DNA from: Perilla frutescens
Lineage: Eukaryota > Streptophyta > Magnoliopsida > Lamiales > Lamiaceae
NCBI GenBank assembly: GCA_026008535.1
Contig: BRKX01000003.1
Span: 20,450,001-20,514,000 of the forward strand
Length of the DNA stretch: 64,000 bases
Direction of reading: 5' to 3'
Shown: in pieces, positions 44,480 through 56,246 of the stretch
Position numbering within the stretch: the first letter of the stretch is position 1
Layout of the letters: every line of letters starts with the position of its first letter
Made by a program: the position numbers and the translations under genes
The notes under the pieces: generated by a model
Told to the model about the DNA's origin: nothing
Database searches by the model: none
Seen by the model: only the letters and a program-made list of their open reading frames with translations

Positions 44480-47400
44480 TAGTTCAGAGTTTGTAAGCTC
44501 CATTCCCAATGACCTTTTCGACCTAGTAGGGACCTTCCCAATTTGGTGCCAATTTTCTAGCTCCACTTTCCTTTGTATTTTGGAACACCTTTCTGAGTAC
44601 CCAATCTCCGATTTGAAAGGTTCGTAGCCTTGTGTTTTTATCGAAGTGTCGGATTATCATCTATTGGTACACTACTATCCTCATTGTCACCTGATCTGGG
44701 AGCTCGTCGATTGATTCGAGGTTCACATCGAGCTTTTTATTGTTCGATTGATTTGTCCATTCCGCCCTGGCAATGCCGATCTCGACTACTGTAGGCAGCA
44801 CCACTTCTGAACTATACATCAGAGCAAATGGGATTTCCCTCATGCTTGTTCTCGAGGTCGTTCTATAAGACCATAGAACTCCCGGGAGCTGTTGGACTCA
44901 TTGATTCTTGTGTTTAGATAGCCTTTTCTTTAGGGTATTCAGGATTGTCTTGTTTATGGCTTCAGCTTTACCGTTTGCTGCGAGGTATCTTGGGGTGGAG
45001 AATGAGAGCTTAATGTTCCATTCTTTGCAGAAATATTGGAATCTCGTACTTATGAACTGGGAGCCATTGTCTGTAATGATTTCTCTGGGGACTCCGAACC
45101 TGCATAAGACATGTTTCCATAAAAAAATTTGTACCTCTATGTCTCTGATCCATGCGAAGGCTTCGGCCTCGACCCACTTGGTGAAGTGGTCTGTTAACAC
45201 CAAAATGTAGCATTTCTGATTTGAACCTTTTAGCAATGGGTCAACGATGTCCATCCCCCATTTCATGAATGGCCAAGGGATGGCCGCTATGTGGAGGGGT
45301 TCTGGAGGCATGTGGTTTGTTTGGGCGAACATCTGACATCGATCGCAGGTTTTGGCATAGTTCTTTGCATCTGTCCTCATGGTCGGCCAATAGAATCCTG
45401 ATGTTAGAGCTCGGTTGGCCAAGCTTCTGTATCCTGAGTAGTTTTCACACCCACCTTCGTAGAGTTCAGTTAAGATATATTTAGCCTGTATGGGGCTGAC
45501 ACATTTTAAGTAAGGTCTAGAGAAAGATTTTCTGCATAGGGACTCGGAAATCATGGCGAACTTTGGTGCTTTTACTTTGATTTGCCTTGCCTCGATGAGG
45601 TCTTCAGGGAGTTCATTTTCTGTTATATACTTGCAGAGCGGGCTCATCCAGTTTGTACTGCTCTCAATTGGTAAGATTTAGGACCGTCCTCTTTCCATAC
45701 GGCGAGCCATTTTGCGTAAAGAGTTAGGATTTTTTAGCTTTGGTGGTTTCGATTGCCGACCCCAAATTGGCTAGGGCATCGGCATGTCTATTGTTTTCTC
45801 TCATGATATGTTAGGCTTTGATCTTTTCAAACTTCACAGCTGTTTCTTTTGCTACGGAAAGGTAGGCGATCATTCTTGAATCTTTTGCTTGGAACTCTTC
45901 TTCAAACCGGTTTATTATTAGCTGAGAGTCGCTTTGGACTCAAATCTTTCTGGCTCCGAGGTCACTAGCTAAGTTCAGCCTTGCGATGAGGGCTTCATAC
46001 TCCGCTTCATTATTGGTTGCTTTGAATCTGCATCAGATCGAACACTCTATACTTTCGCTTGTTGGGCTTGTTAGAACCATGCCTAGACCATTCCCCTTCG
46101 AAGTGCTAGAGCCATCGACTTGAAGGGTCCAGTACTTTGAATCTTCTTTTTCTTGGACGTTCATTAGTTTAGTTTCTGCTCAATTTGGATTTCGTAGGAG
46201 AAGTCCGCGATGAAGTCCGAGAGTACTTGTGATTTTATCAAGGTTCGAGAGACATAGTGGAGATCATACTCCCTAAGCTCGACGGCCCACTTGGAGAGCC
46301 TTTCTACGAGGCCCGATTTCGTTAGTACTATCCTGAGCAGGAATTCTGTGACCACTTTGATCGAGTGGCTTTGGAAATAGGGCTTCATTTTTCTCAATGC
46401 CATGATGAGAGCCAATGCTAGTTTCTCCAACTGCGGGTATCTGGTCTCGGCGTCTAGTAGTGATCAACTAGCGTAGTAGACTAGATGTTGTCTCCCTTTG
46501 TCTTCTCTGATTAGAACTATGCTAACAGAGTTAGTGGAAATAGATAAATAAATGAGAAGTAACTCTTTGTTGCGGGGCTTTGATAGTAAAAGGGGCTCAC
46601 CAGATATTCTTTCAAGTCCTCTAGGGCCTTCAAGCATTCGGTGGTCCACTCGAAGTTTTTGTTCTTGCGTAGTGTCTTGAAAAAGACGTGGCTTTTTTCT
46701 AAATATTTTTAGATAAAGCGGCTGAGGGCCGCGAGTCATCCGGTTAACTTTTGGACCTCATTGATGTTCTGAGGTGGTTGTATATTTTTAACGGCTCTGA
46801 TCTGATTGGGGTCGGCTTCTATACCTCTCTTCATAACAGGGTATCCTAGGAATTTTCCCGAGGTCACTCCGAATGCGTATTTTATGGGATTAAGTTTCAT
46901 ATTATAGCAGCGTAGGACCTCGAAGGTTCGACGGAGGTGGTCAACGTGATCCTGAGCTCTTAGTGACTTTACAAGCATATCGTCGATATATACTTCCATG
47001 GTGTCCCCTATGAGCTCCTCAAACATTTAATTCATCAGCATTTGGTATGTCGCACCTGCATTTTTTAGTCTGAAGGGTATTACTTTATAACAAAACATAC
47101 CTCAGTGAGTGATGAATGCAGTTTTCTCTTGGTCTTCTGGATGCATAAGGATTTGATTGTATCCGGAAAAGGCATCCATGAAACTCATCAACTCGTGCCC
47201 TACCATTGCATCGACCAACGCATCTATATGAGGTAAGGAGAATGAATCCTTGAGGTAGGCTTAGTTGAGGTTGGTTGAGGGCTGTGATTTTCAATGCCGG
47301 TTGAAGATGACCTCGCTATAATTTGATTGACTTCCATTGCTCTTTTATGTTTGAAGGTGGAGACATAACATTCTCATGCCGTGATTTGTTCACCTCGAAC

Positions 47401-47694
47401 TTCGTGAACTCCCTAAGGGGTAGGGAACTTCATGAGTTGGTGATAGGTTGATGGTACCACTTGGAGTTCGTGGATACAGGGTCTCCCCATTATGACATTG
47501 TAAGCTGAGGGGGTGTCAATTACTTGGAATTTGGTGAAGATATTCATCCCCTCGATATAGGTGGAAAGTGTGATTTCTCCCATCGTGGTTTTGTGTTCCC
47601 CCTGAAGCCAATCAATGTGGTTGACCTTTTGGCGATATCAGTTTCTTTTACCTGCATTCCTTTCAAAGTACTCAGAAAGATCATGTTAGAGGAG
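44480..47694 (-). pseudogene. pol: pol of the second Tat element, with an internal RT deletion
   Basis: From right to left: protease C-part (VIDTPSAYNVIMGRP, 47,694 to about 47,340); reverse transcriptase from about 47,294 (LMSFMDAFSGYNQI, then VYIDDMLVKS near 46,985); RNase H (46,740-46,164); the second RNase H region (to about 45,700, broken); integrase (45,647-44,480) with the zinc region, Asp in KWGMDIVDPL, Asp in ITDNGSQF and Glu in AANGKAEAINK. The N-terminal part of reverse transcriptase, which normally lies between the protease and the LNKACPKD-type motif, is missing near 47,300. Many stops and frameshifts break it. It cannot yield active enzymes. Confidence 0.82.
47476..47694. repeat. 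219-bp target duplication, left copy
   Basis: This segment of the Tat protease region is repeated at 54,193-54,411 with 7 mismatches and no indel by my count. It ends exactly at the first base of the 5' LTR of the gag-only element. The right copy continues into the rest of the Tat element (CTCCCATTGTC). Confidence 0.92.
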
Positions 47695-49037
47695 TGATCG
47701 GGCTATTTCTACTTAGTATTTTGGGCCAATTTGGTGTGATTTATTAGTGTTAATTGCCTTGTAATTATGTAATTTTGGTAGAATGTTGTGCTTTGAGTAT
47801 ATTACAGGGAACTAGCACAAAGTGGGATAAATTGGCATGTTTTGTGAAGATTTATGCAGTCAAGAAGATTGAAGGAAATCTGGCGAGTCTGGAAGCCATG
47901 CCGTATGGGCATACTGCCTGGAAGGGGTACCGAGATGACAGATTATGGGCCTGTGCGCACGGATTTTGGGCTGGAATGTGCAGATTTATTAAGCCTTTGG
48001 GCCTGGATGCGAATTGGATGCTATTTTACAGCTTTTGGACTCTATATTAACTCTTTCCTAGTTGGAGTTGGTTTAGGATTCTATTTCCTTAATTAAACAA
48101 TTGTATTTAAGGATATAGAAGATAGATTAGGATATATAATTCCATTCCAGATTTACGCAGAGATACGTGAGAGTGCAGACTTTATTCTCGTTCTTTTATT
48201 TCATTCTTTTCATCGTGTTCTGCTTGTCACTACTTTGAAGGTTTGATTTAATTATGCATTCAAGCGAAACTCGTTTTATTCCGGTGAAGATTAACGAAGC
48301 CCTGGCGTAATTATACTTTGAGATCTAATTGTTCTTTTTATTTTGATTAATTGCATGTATCTGTTGTTCTCGGTAATTCGAGTCGTTAATTGTTTCGATA
48401 TTGCTAGGTAGTCGCGAATATTTAGTAGATCGGAATTAATTAGTAGCCAATTAAACCGGCCATCCGTAATTGTGGTTTAAGTTTAATTAGTGGCAAAATG
48501 GTTCTTCAGAACCAGGGGAATAACAGTCTTAATTCAACGGTCATGTGTCAGAGTCTATTGGTTTTGAATCGGGTTTCTCTAGTGCTCAATGCTATTGGCT
48601 CATTAAATCTATAGAGTGTCTCTTACGGTTGTCAGTCGATTAGGGAAATAATTGGTAAAGTGTCTTCCTGATTATCGAGAAACTATGGAGAAATTAGGCT
48701 GCATCAGTAAGTGTCTTCGGTAGTTATAACTGATTTTCATCTGTTGATTGAAATTATCTTTGCATCAAGAATCAGTTTAGTTAAGCTAAGGTGGAGTTAA
48801 TTGGAAACCAGAATACTCTTTATAATCTGTTATTCGTTAATCTCTGTTTATTTGTTTATTTTCATATTTACTTTACAACAACAAATTTCATTGGGAAAGT
48901 TTGGTTTCTGCAGATTGGAAGTTTAGGGTAATTCTCGCCGGTCCTTTGGGAGACGATCTCGCTCATCACTGTACTATGCAGTATGGGCATACCGACTGCT
49001 ATCGGGAAATTTATTTTTGGTGAAAAACGACTCACCA
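47695..49037 (+). repeat. 5' LTR of the gag-only element
   Basis: Begins TGATCGGGCTATTTCTAC, ends CGACTCACCA, 1,343 bp, with a TATA-like TATATAA near 48,133. It differs from the 3' LTR at about 50 positions by eye. The roughly 100-codon frame near its start exists in both LTRs but is U3 sequence. Confidence 0.93.
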
Positions 49038-49042
49038 AATTT

Positions 49043-49062
49043 TGGAGCCGTTGCCGGGGATC
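49043..49062 (+). other. Primer-binding site (tRNA-Asp)
   Basis: TGGAGCCGTTGCCGGGGATC, 5 bp after the LTR, matches the complement of the plant tRNA-Asp 3' end except for one base (A for C at the fourth position). Confidence 0.85.
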
Positions 49063-49169
49063 AGTTTTTAAGCAGTAATTATTCTTATATTTTCAGTTTG
49101 TATTTTTTTAATTTCTTTTATTTTTACAGTGCATGACTCGATCCTCACAAAAAAAGAAAAGCTAGTGCT

Positions 49170-51062
49170 CGATCCAGAGCCAAAGAGAACTTTACAGAAG
49201 TTGAGGAAAGCTGCCAGGGAGTCTAAGGAGGCTTCCGAATCTGATCTGGGAGCATTTGATCTGGATTAATTGTTTGAGGAAAATATGGCCAACAATGGGA
49301 AACAAGCTCTCGCCAATGCCGACGAACATGCGCCTCTTATCAGGGAGCTTGACTACCATAGAAGTAACAGACCCATCTGCATCGTGTTGCCTACCATTGC
49401 AAACAATTCGGAGTTACGACCTGGTTTCATACAAGTTCTGCCCATGTTCAGTGACTTGCCTGGCGAAAGTGCGCACAAGCACTTATCTGAGTTCGACCTA
49501 GTCTGCTCCACCTTGCGGCCTCAAGGTTTTTCTTCTGATAACTTGAGATTACTAACTTTTTCTCACACTTTGCAAGGCAGGGCTAGAGATTGGCTATTTG
49601 ATCTTCCATCGAGTTCAATTACCACCTGGAATGAATTGGAGGATCAGTTCCTGCATAAATTCTTTCCAGAGTCCAGAGCTGCAAACTTGAGGATGGCGAT
49701 TAGCAGCATCAAACAAAAGCAGAACAAGAGCTTATCCGAGTACTGGGAGCGGTTCCAGCAGCTGTGTCGTAAGTGCTCAGACCACGGTTCACAGATTACC
49801 AACTGCTAACAAATTACTTTTACCGTGGCATGTCTACTTTTGACAGGAAAATTGTTGATGCTACGAGTGGAGGATCTCTCACCAAAAAGACTCTGGCCGA
49901 GGCAAAGCAGCTCATTATCAACATGGTCTCTGGAGGTCAGCAGTATGAGGATGAGGATGATGATCAATACCGACCTGTGAAGGGATTTGAGCGAGCAGAC
50001 AGCTCCGGTGTCAATGAGAAGATCGATGATTTGACTTCTCTGGTTCGAGGTGTAGCTTTGGCACAGACGCAGAACATCCGTTGCGGAATGTGTTTAGAGA
50101 ATGGGCATCCTACTAATGCTTGCCCAACTTTGCAAGATTCTCCAACAGAGCAAGCCTGCTATGGATCTGGTGATGTGCAACAAGATGCTCTGAGAAGGAA
50201 TTATGATCCATACTCGAACACATACAACCCAGGCTGGAGGGACCACCCAAATTTCAGCTGCAGACAGCCCAATCAGAAGGCACCAGGAGTTTTCCCTCAG
50301 AGGCCACCACAGGGTGGCCCGTATGAGCATACTGACAAGCCTGTGCCCAACATGAGTGAAATAATGAAGTGTTTGGAGCAGAGCAGTGCCCTTGTCAACA
50401 GTTTGGCATAAAGCCAGAAAGCATTCTAGCAAGAGACGCAAGCTGTCCTAGGGAGTATAGGCACACAGATCACCCAGCTTGCCACTCAACTGAACAAGCT
50501 GCAAGTGAATCAAGGGAAACTTCCCTCCCAAACTGAGCAAAACCCCAGAGAGAATGTTTGTGCTATCACTTTGAGAAGTGGGAAGGAATTAGCCGAGTTG
50601 GAGGCTAAGGGGAAAGCAAAGGAGCAGTATGGGCATACTGCAGAGCTGGAAAACCCTCTCAGAGCAGAGGACGAACCAACTGCCGAACTCACTCCACCTA
50701 AGGTTAGTGTTGAATCTAAAATTTTTAACCCTCTGATTTCAGCTCCTTTTCCTTCGAGATTGGTTCAAAATAAGAAGGAGGATGATGAAAAGGAGATCCT
50801 CGAGCTATTCAAGAAGGTACCTTTTGGTGGGCTAACTGAAACCGCTGCAATAACAGAAGAAGATGAGGTGATTCGAGATATCATAATGCAGCTGTATACC
50901 ACCAGTGAATTTCCAATTAGGAATCTGACGGGCCGTATGCCCTTACCGACCAACTCGGAACCAATTTTACCAGCTCATGTGATGACCCCAGTGTTGGAGC
51001 TGAAAGGGTAAAAAGCAAGGATGGTCGAGCTTTTGAGGAAGCATAAAGGTGTGAGGATGGAG
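49170..51062 (+). pseudogene. gag: gag of the non-autonomous element, with a pol remnant
   Basis: Coding similarity begins near 49,170 (LVLDPEPKRTLQKLRKAARE). After a TAA at 49,267 it continues with MANNGKQ and the gag domain (FIQVLPMFSDLPGESAHKHL; ARDWLFDLPSSSITTWNELE). A frameshift near 49,790 follows. The second frame has the zinc knuckle CGMCLENGHPTNAC (about 50,085-50,125) and YNPGWRDHPNF, then stops at 50,409 and about 50,430. The third part has CAITLRSGKEL and FPSRLVQNKKEDDE to a TAA at 51,009. A short piece after it (MVELLRKHKGV) resembles the start of an Athila-type RT region. Gag would package the RNA. Confidence 0.8.
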
Positions 51063-52809
51063 ATGACTACTTTCGACAGGTGTAGATCTGCTATCCCTAA
51101 AATTGTCTATTGATCGTGCCTGTCATATGTCAAGTCTCGGACGTTAAATAAGGGCGCTTCTCGGGAGGCAACTCGAGCATTTCTTTGCTTTCTATTTTTA
51201 TTTTATTATTATTATTAAAAAAAAATGTACTAGTCCAGCCTTTTAGTGCAGGTTCTTTTTTCCCAACGCTGCTCCTACCCTTGCCTACACCGAGCTGGGC
51301 GAGCTGAATCAAGCCGATTGATATCCACGTCCCCCGCTCTCCGTGATTGTCACAGTTTGCGCTTTCTACCATCTCTACTTAGTTTGTTTTCCTTCATGCT
51401 TTCCTGTTTTGATTTGTGTCACTTTTCTTTTTCTGTACAGTGAGGACACTATGTTGTCTAAGTGTGGGGGGAAAGTTATTGATTTCTAGTTTTTGCAAGC
51501 AAAAAAAAAAAGATAATAAAAAAAAGAGATTTGTTTGTTTGATTTTGTCGAGTCATTAGCTGCCTGAAACTGGATTGCATGAAAAGGAAGGATTATGATA
51601 TGGAATTGGTCTCGTTTGGATGTTTTCTCTTGTGATTAAAATTGTGTTATTGCTCGTATGTGTTCTTGGAAGATGAAATATGCAAATTGATCAAATCTGT
51701 TGAAGCTCTCTAAATTGTGAGATTTGAGCCTGTTGAGCATGTCATATATATATAGAAAGCTTAATTTCATTTTTTTGATGAGTATGTCGGATTTGAATGC
51801 TGAATTTCTGATTTGCCTTGTTGCCATGATCATAGTGCTTGTGAGTTTTCTTTTGCATGAAAATGATAAAGGCATGTAGGATTAACCATTGCTTTGGCCT
51901 GAATGAATTATCCATACCCGACACTATCCCCTAGTGAGCTCGTTTGTGCCTGAAGCTTCTCTTTCTTGTTAACAACCACTAAATATTCAGCCTTAGCCCC
52001 TTTTTGGCCTGCTTTTGTCCCTTGAAAGCATGTGAGTTATATTAGATTGTGTTGAGATGAGTTTGAAATTTACTTGAAAGAATAGTTGGTGCTAGAAATT
52101 GAAGAAAAAACTTGTGAAAAAAAACTCATGTCCTACTTCTAGAAAAAAAAAGAGAAAGAAGCAAAGCTTCGAAAAAAAAATAAAAAAGAAAAAAAAATGA
52201 TGGTCTGTATGCCCATACTAGAGTATGAAGGACATGGAGGAAATAAGGGTCTGTACTTAGTTAATTTTTCTTTTGGTGCCCTGTACTGTTGAAGATTAGC
52301 ACACAACTTGGGAAATATTGCAATATCTGAAGAAGTAGCTGAAGAACTCTGTGATTGTGTTATAATATGCTTACATGTTTTCACTTATTTGAGCCACTTA
52401 TCCAATTTATCCTACCTAAGCACCCTAGCCCCATTACAACCTGTTTCAAAGACCTTTTGATTTGTGCATAGTTCTTACTTGCTTGGTAGTGATTTTGACA
52501 TATGGGCAAATCTATGTTTGAAGGTATCAAATCACGACTTGTGTGAGTTGAAAATATGTCCTTAGTTTTTGAGAGAAATTGAGTGAACCTTGGTGAGGCA
52601 GGATTGAGTTTGCATATTTTTGACTTGAATGAAGAGCATGTGTACAGTTTTATGAAACAAGAGAAGGGTTGATGGACTGTGAATGATTGTGTTGTAATCC
52701 TGACTTTGATTGTTTTCCGTTCAAGGCTGCCAATGATTGACTTGTTTTTTTTCTGAGTCTTTTTAGAGTCTGTTTTCTGTTTAGATATGCTCGAGGACGA
52801 GCATTGTCT
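51063..52809 (+). other. Non-coding 3' region of the gag-only element
   Basis: Begins with CGTTAAATAAGGGCGCTT and CGGGAGGCAACTCGAG, a stretch usual after pol in Athila-like elements, which supports a pol deletion just before it. A first GTCTAAGTGTGGGGGG occurs near 51,458; the same words recur at the polypurine tract. A-rich patches lie at 51,500-51,530 and 52,140-52,200. No gene is seen. Confidence 0.6.
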
Positions 52810-52824
52810 AAGTGTGGGGGGATT
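52810..52824 (+). other. Polypurine tract
   Basis: AAGTGTGGGGGGATT directly precedes the 3' LTR, the normal plus-strand primer position. Confidence 0.75.
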
Positions 52825-54168
52825 CGATCGGGCTATTTCTACTTAGTATTTTGGGCCAATTTGGTGTGATTTATTAGTGTTGATTGCCTTGTAATTATGT
52901 ATTTTTGGTAGAATGTTGTGCTTTGAGTATATTACAGGGAACTAGCACAAAGTGGGATAAATTGGCATGTTTTGTGAAGATTTATGCAGTCAAGAAGATT
53001 GAAGGAAATCTGGCGAGTCTGGAAGCCATGCCGTATGGACATACTGCCTGGAAGGGGTACCGAGATGACAGATTCTGGGCCTGTGCGCGCGGATTTTGGG
53101 CTGGAATGTGTGGATTTATTATGCCTTTGGGCCTGGACGCGAATTGGATGCTATTTTACAGCTTTTGGACTCTATATTTATCTCTTTCCTAGTTGGAGTT
53201 GGTCTAGGATTCCATTTCCTTAATTAAACAATTGTATTTAAGGATATAGAAGATAGATTAGGATATATAATTCCATTCCAGATTTACGCAGAGATACGCG
53301 AGAGTGCAGACTTTATTCTCGTTGTTTTATTTCATTCTTTTCATCGTGTTCTACTTGTCGCTACTTTGAAGGTTTGATTTAATTATGCATTCAAGCTAAA
53401 CTCATTTTATTTCGGTGAAGATTAATGAAGCCCTAGCGTAATTATACTGTGAGATCTAATTGTTCTTTTTATTTTGATTAATTGCATGTATCTGTTGTTC
53501 TCGGTAATTCGAGTCATTAATTGTTTCGATATTGCTAGGTAATCGCGAATATTTAGTAGATCGAAATTAATTAGTAGCCAATTAAACTGGCCATCCGTAA
53601 TTGTGGTTTAAGTTTAATTAGTGGTAAAACAGTTCTTCAGAACCAGGAGAATAACAGTCTTAATTCAACGGTCCTGTGTCAGAGTCTGTTGGTTTTGAAT
53701 CGGGTTTCTCTAGTGCTCAATGTTGTCGGCTCATTAAATCTATAGAGTGTCTCTTACGGTTGTCAGTCGATTAGGGAAATAATTGGTGAAGTGTCTTCCT
53801 GATTATCGAGAAACTATGGAGAAATTAGGCTGCGTCAGTAAGTGTCTTCGGTAGTTATAACTGATTTGCATGTGTTGATTGAAATTATCTTTGCATCAAG
53901 GATCAGTTTAGTTAAGCTAAGGTGGAGTTAATTGGAAACCGGAATACTCTTTATAATCTGTTATTCGTTAATCTCTGTTTATTTGTTTATTTTCATATTT
54001 ACTTTACAACAACAAATTTCGTTGGGAAAGTTTGGTTTCTGTAGATTGCAAGTTTAGGGTAATTCTCACCGGTCCTTTGGGAGACGATCTCGCTCATCGC
54101 TGTACTATGCAGTATGGGCATACCGACTGCTGTCGGGAAATTTATTTTTGGTGAAAAACGACGCACCA
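52825..54168 (+). repeat. 3' LTR of the gag-only element
   Basis: 1,344 bp. It begins CGATCGGGC, where the 5' copy has TGATCGGGC, so the terminal TG has changed to CG. It ends CGACGCACCA. It is followed not by host DNA but by a primer-site-like tail. Confidence 0.93.
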
Positions 54169-54192
54169 AATTTTGGCGCCGTTTCCGGGGAT
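54169..54192 (+). other. Primer-site-like tail retained beyond the 3' LTR
   Basis: The 5-bp spacer AATTT is followed by TGGCGCCGTTTCCGGGGAT, which equals the tRNA-Asp complement except for one base. In a normal element this sequence occurs only after the 5' LTR. The last bases GGAT match GGAT at 47,472-47,475, just before the duplicated target segment. Confidence 0.9.
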
Positions 54193-54411
54193 ACAGGGTC
54201 TCCCTATTATGACATTGTAAGCTGAGAGGGTGTCAATTACTTGGAATTTGGTGAAGATATTCATCGCCTCGATATAGTTGGAAAGTGTGATTTCTCCCAT
54301 CGTGGTTTTGTGTCCCCCCTGAAGCTAATCAATGTGGTTGACCTTTTGACGATATCAGTTTCTTTTACCTGCATTCCTTTCAAAGTACTCAGAAAGATCA
54401 TGTTAGAGGAG
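54193..54411. repeat. 219-bp target duplication, right copy
   Basis: Second copy of the Tat protease segment at 47,476-47,694. It begins at ACAGGGTCTCCC right after the tail and continues without a break into the rest of the second Tat element. Confidence 0.92.
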
Positions 54412-56200
54412 CTCCCATTGTCAATGAGAATACGTTTAATCAGACAGTTGGAAATTAATATAGAAATGACTAGTGCATCGTGGTGTGGGTGTGAGAGTTC
54501 AGACGCTTCTCTATTGGTGAAGCTAAGAGTGATGAGATCATCTTGCTTTTCTTCTCTAGGGATGTCTCCGCTGTATTTGATTGAACGACAGTGCCTTTTT
54601 GCCGAGGACTGTGAAATACAGCTTATCGTCGAGCCTCCGGTTATGCAATTCAAAGTACGGTTGATTCTTGGGGATTCAGGTGGCTGTATTTCTTTATGAC
54701 TCTCCCTTCGCAACCAGTTCTCTTTTCTTTTGGGGGTTAGGAGGTCGGTGAGTGTCCTCACTTTAAGAGCTCGGTGAATTCGAGTCTGAGAGCGATGTAT
54801 TCATCTGTCTTGTGGCTATGGTCATTATGGAACTTACAGAACTTGCTCCTGTCGCATTCGTTATCCTATGCTTTCATTTTTGTAGGCCATTTCACATTCT
54901 GTCCAAGTCCTTTGAGTGCATGAACTGCCTCTGATGGTGATATGCAGAGGCTGTATTCGGGAAGTCTTCTATCGATTTGGGGTTCCTGAGCTCGTCTGTT
55001 TCACGGATTGAATATGGGGTTCCACAGATAAGGATCCATTCTGTACCTTTCAGTTATGTTGCTTCTCTGTTCCTTTCTTGGGTATTCATTTCTGGTTCGA
55101 GGTCTGGATGAATTTGCTTTATCTTTCTTCTATTTAATTTGGGCCCAGGCTTTGGCAAGAACGTCCTCCATTTTTTTACATGGGTATTTCGTCAACTCCT
55201 TGTAGAGGTTTGAGTCTCTTTTAAGGCCTTTTCTGAAGGCTGAAATTGTGGTGTCGACGTTGCAGTTTGGGATCGACACTTTTTCTCTATTAAACCTCTC
55301 CACAAAGCTTTGTAGGGGCTCTTCTGGCCTCTGTACAACCGTGTAGAGGTCATTAGTGCACTTTTCAATCTTGCGACTGCTAGTAAACTATTTGATAAAG
55401 AGGTCATTAAGTTGAGTGAATGACTAGATCGTTGAGTTAGGGAGATTCGTGAACCACTGGAGTGCTGAACCGGCAAGACTGGACCCAAAGCCTTTGCACA
55501 TACTGGCCTCTCTAGCATGCCGATAGACCGTTGTAGTGAACATCCTTTACTTGTACTGGGCGACATGGTTGTCGGGATCGGATGCACCATCGAATAATTT
55601 CATGCTCGGGAATGTGAACTTCGGGGGCATCTCTACGAGGCCGATTTCGTCAGTAAATGGAGAATCTGCGAAGCTCGTTGGTGCAGCCTTTCGGATGGAA
55701 GCGGGGACCTCAGGGATTCGAGATAGCATATCCTCTAATCGCTGAATTTTCTTTTTGACCTCGGATTCTGAATTGGGATCGTACTCCTCGAATCCAGGCG
55801 GGGGTCCTAGGGGAAGATCATCCTTCCCCTTGCCTTTAGGTGCAAATTTCTTACTTGTACCTGCAGTAGAATAGTTAGCAAACTGATGGGTTGAGTTTAG
55901 GAGTACCTGCTCTCGAAGTTCGTTAGCCATTCGAGTTCGTGGGAGTGGAGGTGGTTGAGTTCAAGGAGATCCATTAGGAAAATAGTTTGGCTATGAGATA
56001 GCCTCTAATCTAGCCTTCAAAGCTGAGTTTTCTATGCGGATTTTTGCGAGTTCAACCGTGGTGGTGTCTAGTTGACGCTGGATTGAACGCAGGAGTTGTG
56101 TGATATCACCGTCGCCTTCCAGTGAAGGGGTAGCTGTTACCCCGTCTTTTCGAGCTTTCTGAGGGATGGTTGTTGTATCCTTTCGACTATTGTTAGTCAT
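54193..56200 (-). pseudogene. gag: gag and protease start of the second Tat element
   Basis: It starts at the ATG at 56,200 (MTNNSRKDTTTIPQKARKDG) with a coiled-coil N-terminus (LLRSIQRQLDTTTVELAKIR), a stop at 55,991, then a Pro/Gly-rich linker (GPPPGFEEYDPNSESEVKKK) and the gag domain from about 55,640 (KLFDGASDPDNHVAQYK; FNREKVSIPNCNVDTTISAF). A Cys/His segment (CKFHNDHSHKTDE) lies near 54,830. The protease motif ILIDNGSSSNMIF is near 54,420-54,450. Stops and frame changes occur throughout. In the intact family these form the particle and process the polyprotein. Confidence 0.78.
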
Positions 56201-56217
56201 CTTGAAATGGTCGATTA

Positions 56218-56237
56218 GAGCCTCACGGTGGGTACCA
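56218..56237 (-). other. Primer-binding site (tRNA-Lys type)
   Basis: TGGTACCCACCGTGAGGCTC on the minus strand matches the complement of a plant tRNA-Lys 3' end (TGGCGCCCACCGTGGGGCTC) except for three transitions, two of them in CG. Confidence 0.75.
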
Positions 56238-56246
56238 AACTATAGA

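Larger units (their letters stand above)
42363..47694 (-). mobile_element. Second Tat-lineage gypsy element, pol and 3' part
   Basis: Minus-strand protease-RT-RNase H-integrase runs from 47,694 to about 44,480, followed by a spacer and an antisense extra ORF. The 5' part (LTR, gag, protease start) is at 54,193-56,756, beyond the gag-only element inserted in its protease. The 3' LTR is absent, lost at or beyond the Athila-like fragment. Confidence 0.85.
47695..54192 (+). mobile_element. Gag-only non-autonomous LTR retrotransposon (TR-GAG type)
   Basis: LTRs at 47,695-49,037 and 52,825-54,168, a tRNA-Asp primer site, a degraded Athila-like gag, a post-pol spacer and a polypurine tract, but no protease, RT or integrase. 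The internal region is only 3.8 kb. A short remnant after gag suggests pol was deleted. It would rely on enzymes of a related autonomous element. It carries an unusual 24-bp tail beyond its 3' LTR and no 5-bp target duplication. Confidence 0.88.

Noticed and set aside
47754..48096. Frames of about 80-100 codons near the start of the gag-only element's 5' LTR, also found at 52,884-53,223
   Set aside because: Both lie in U3 of the two LTR copies, so their repetition comes from LTR duplication; there is no motif and the frame is not conserved between copies.
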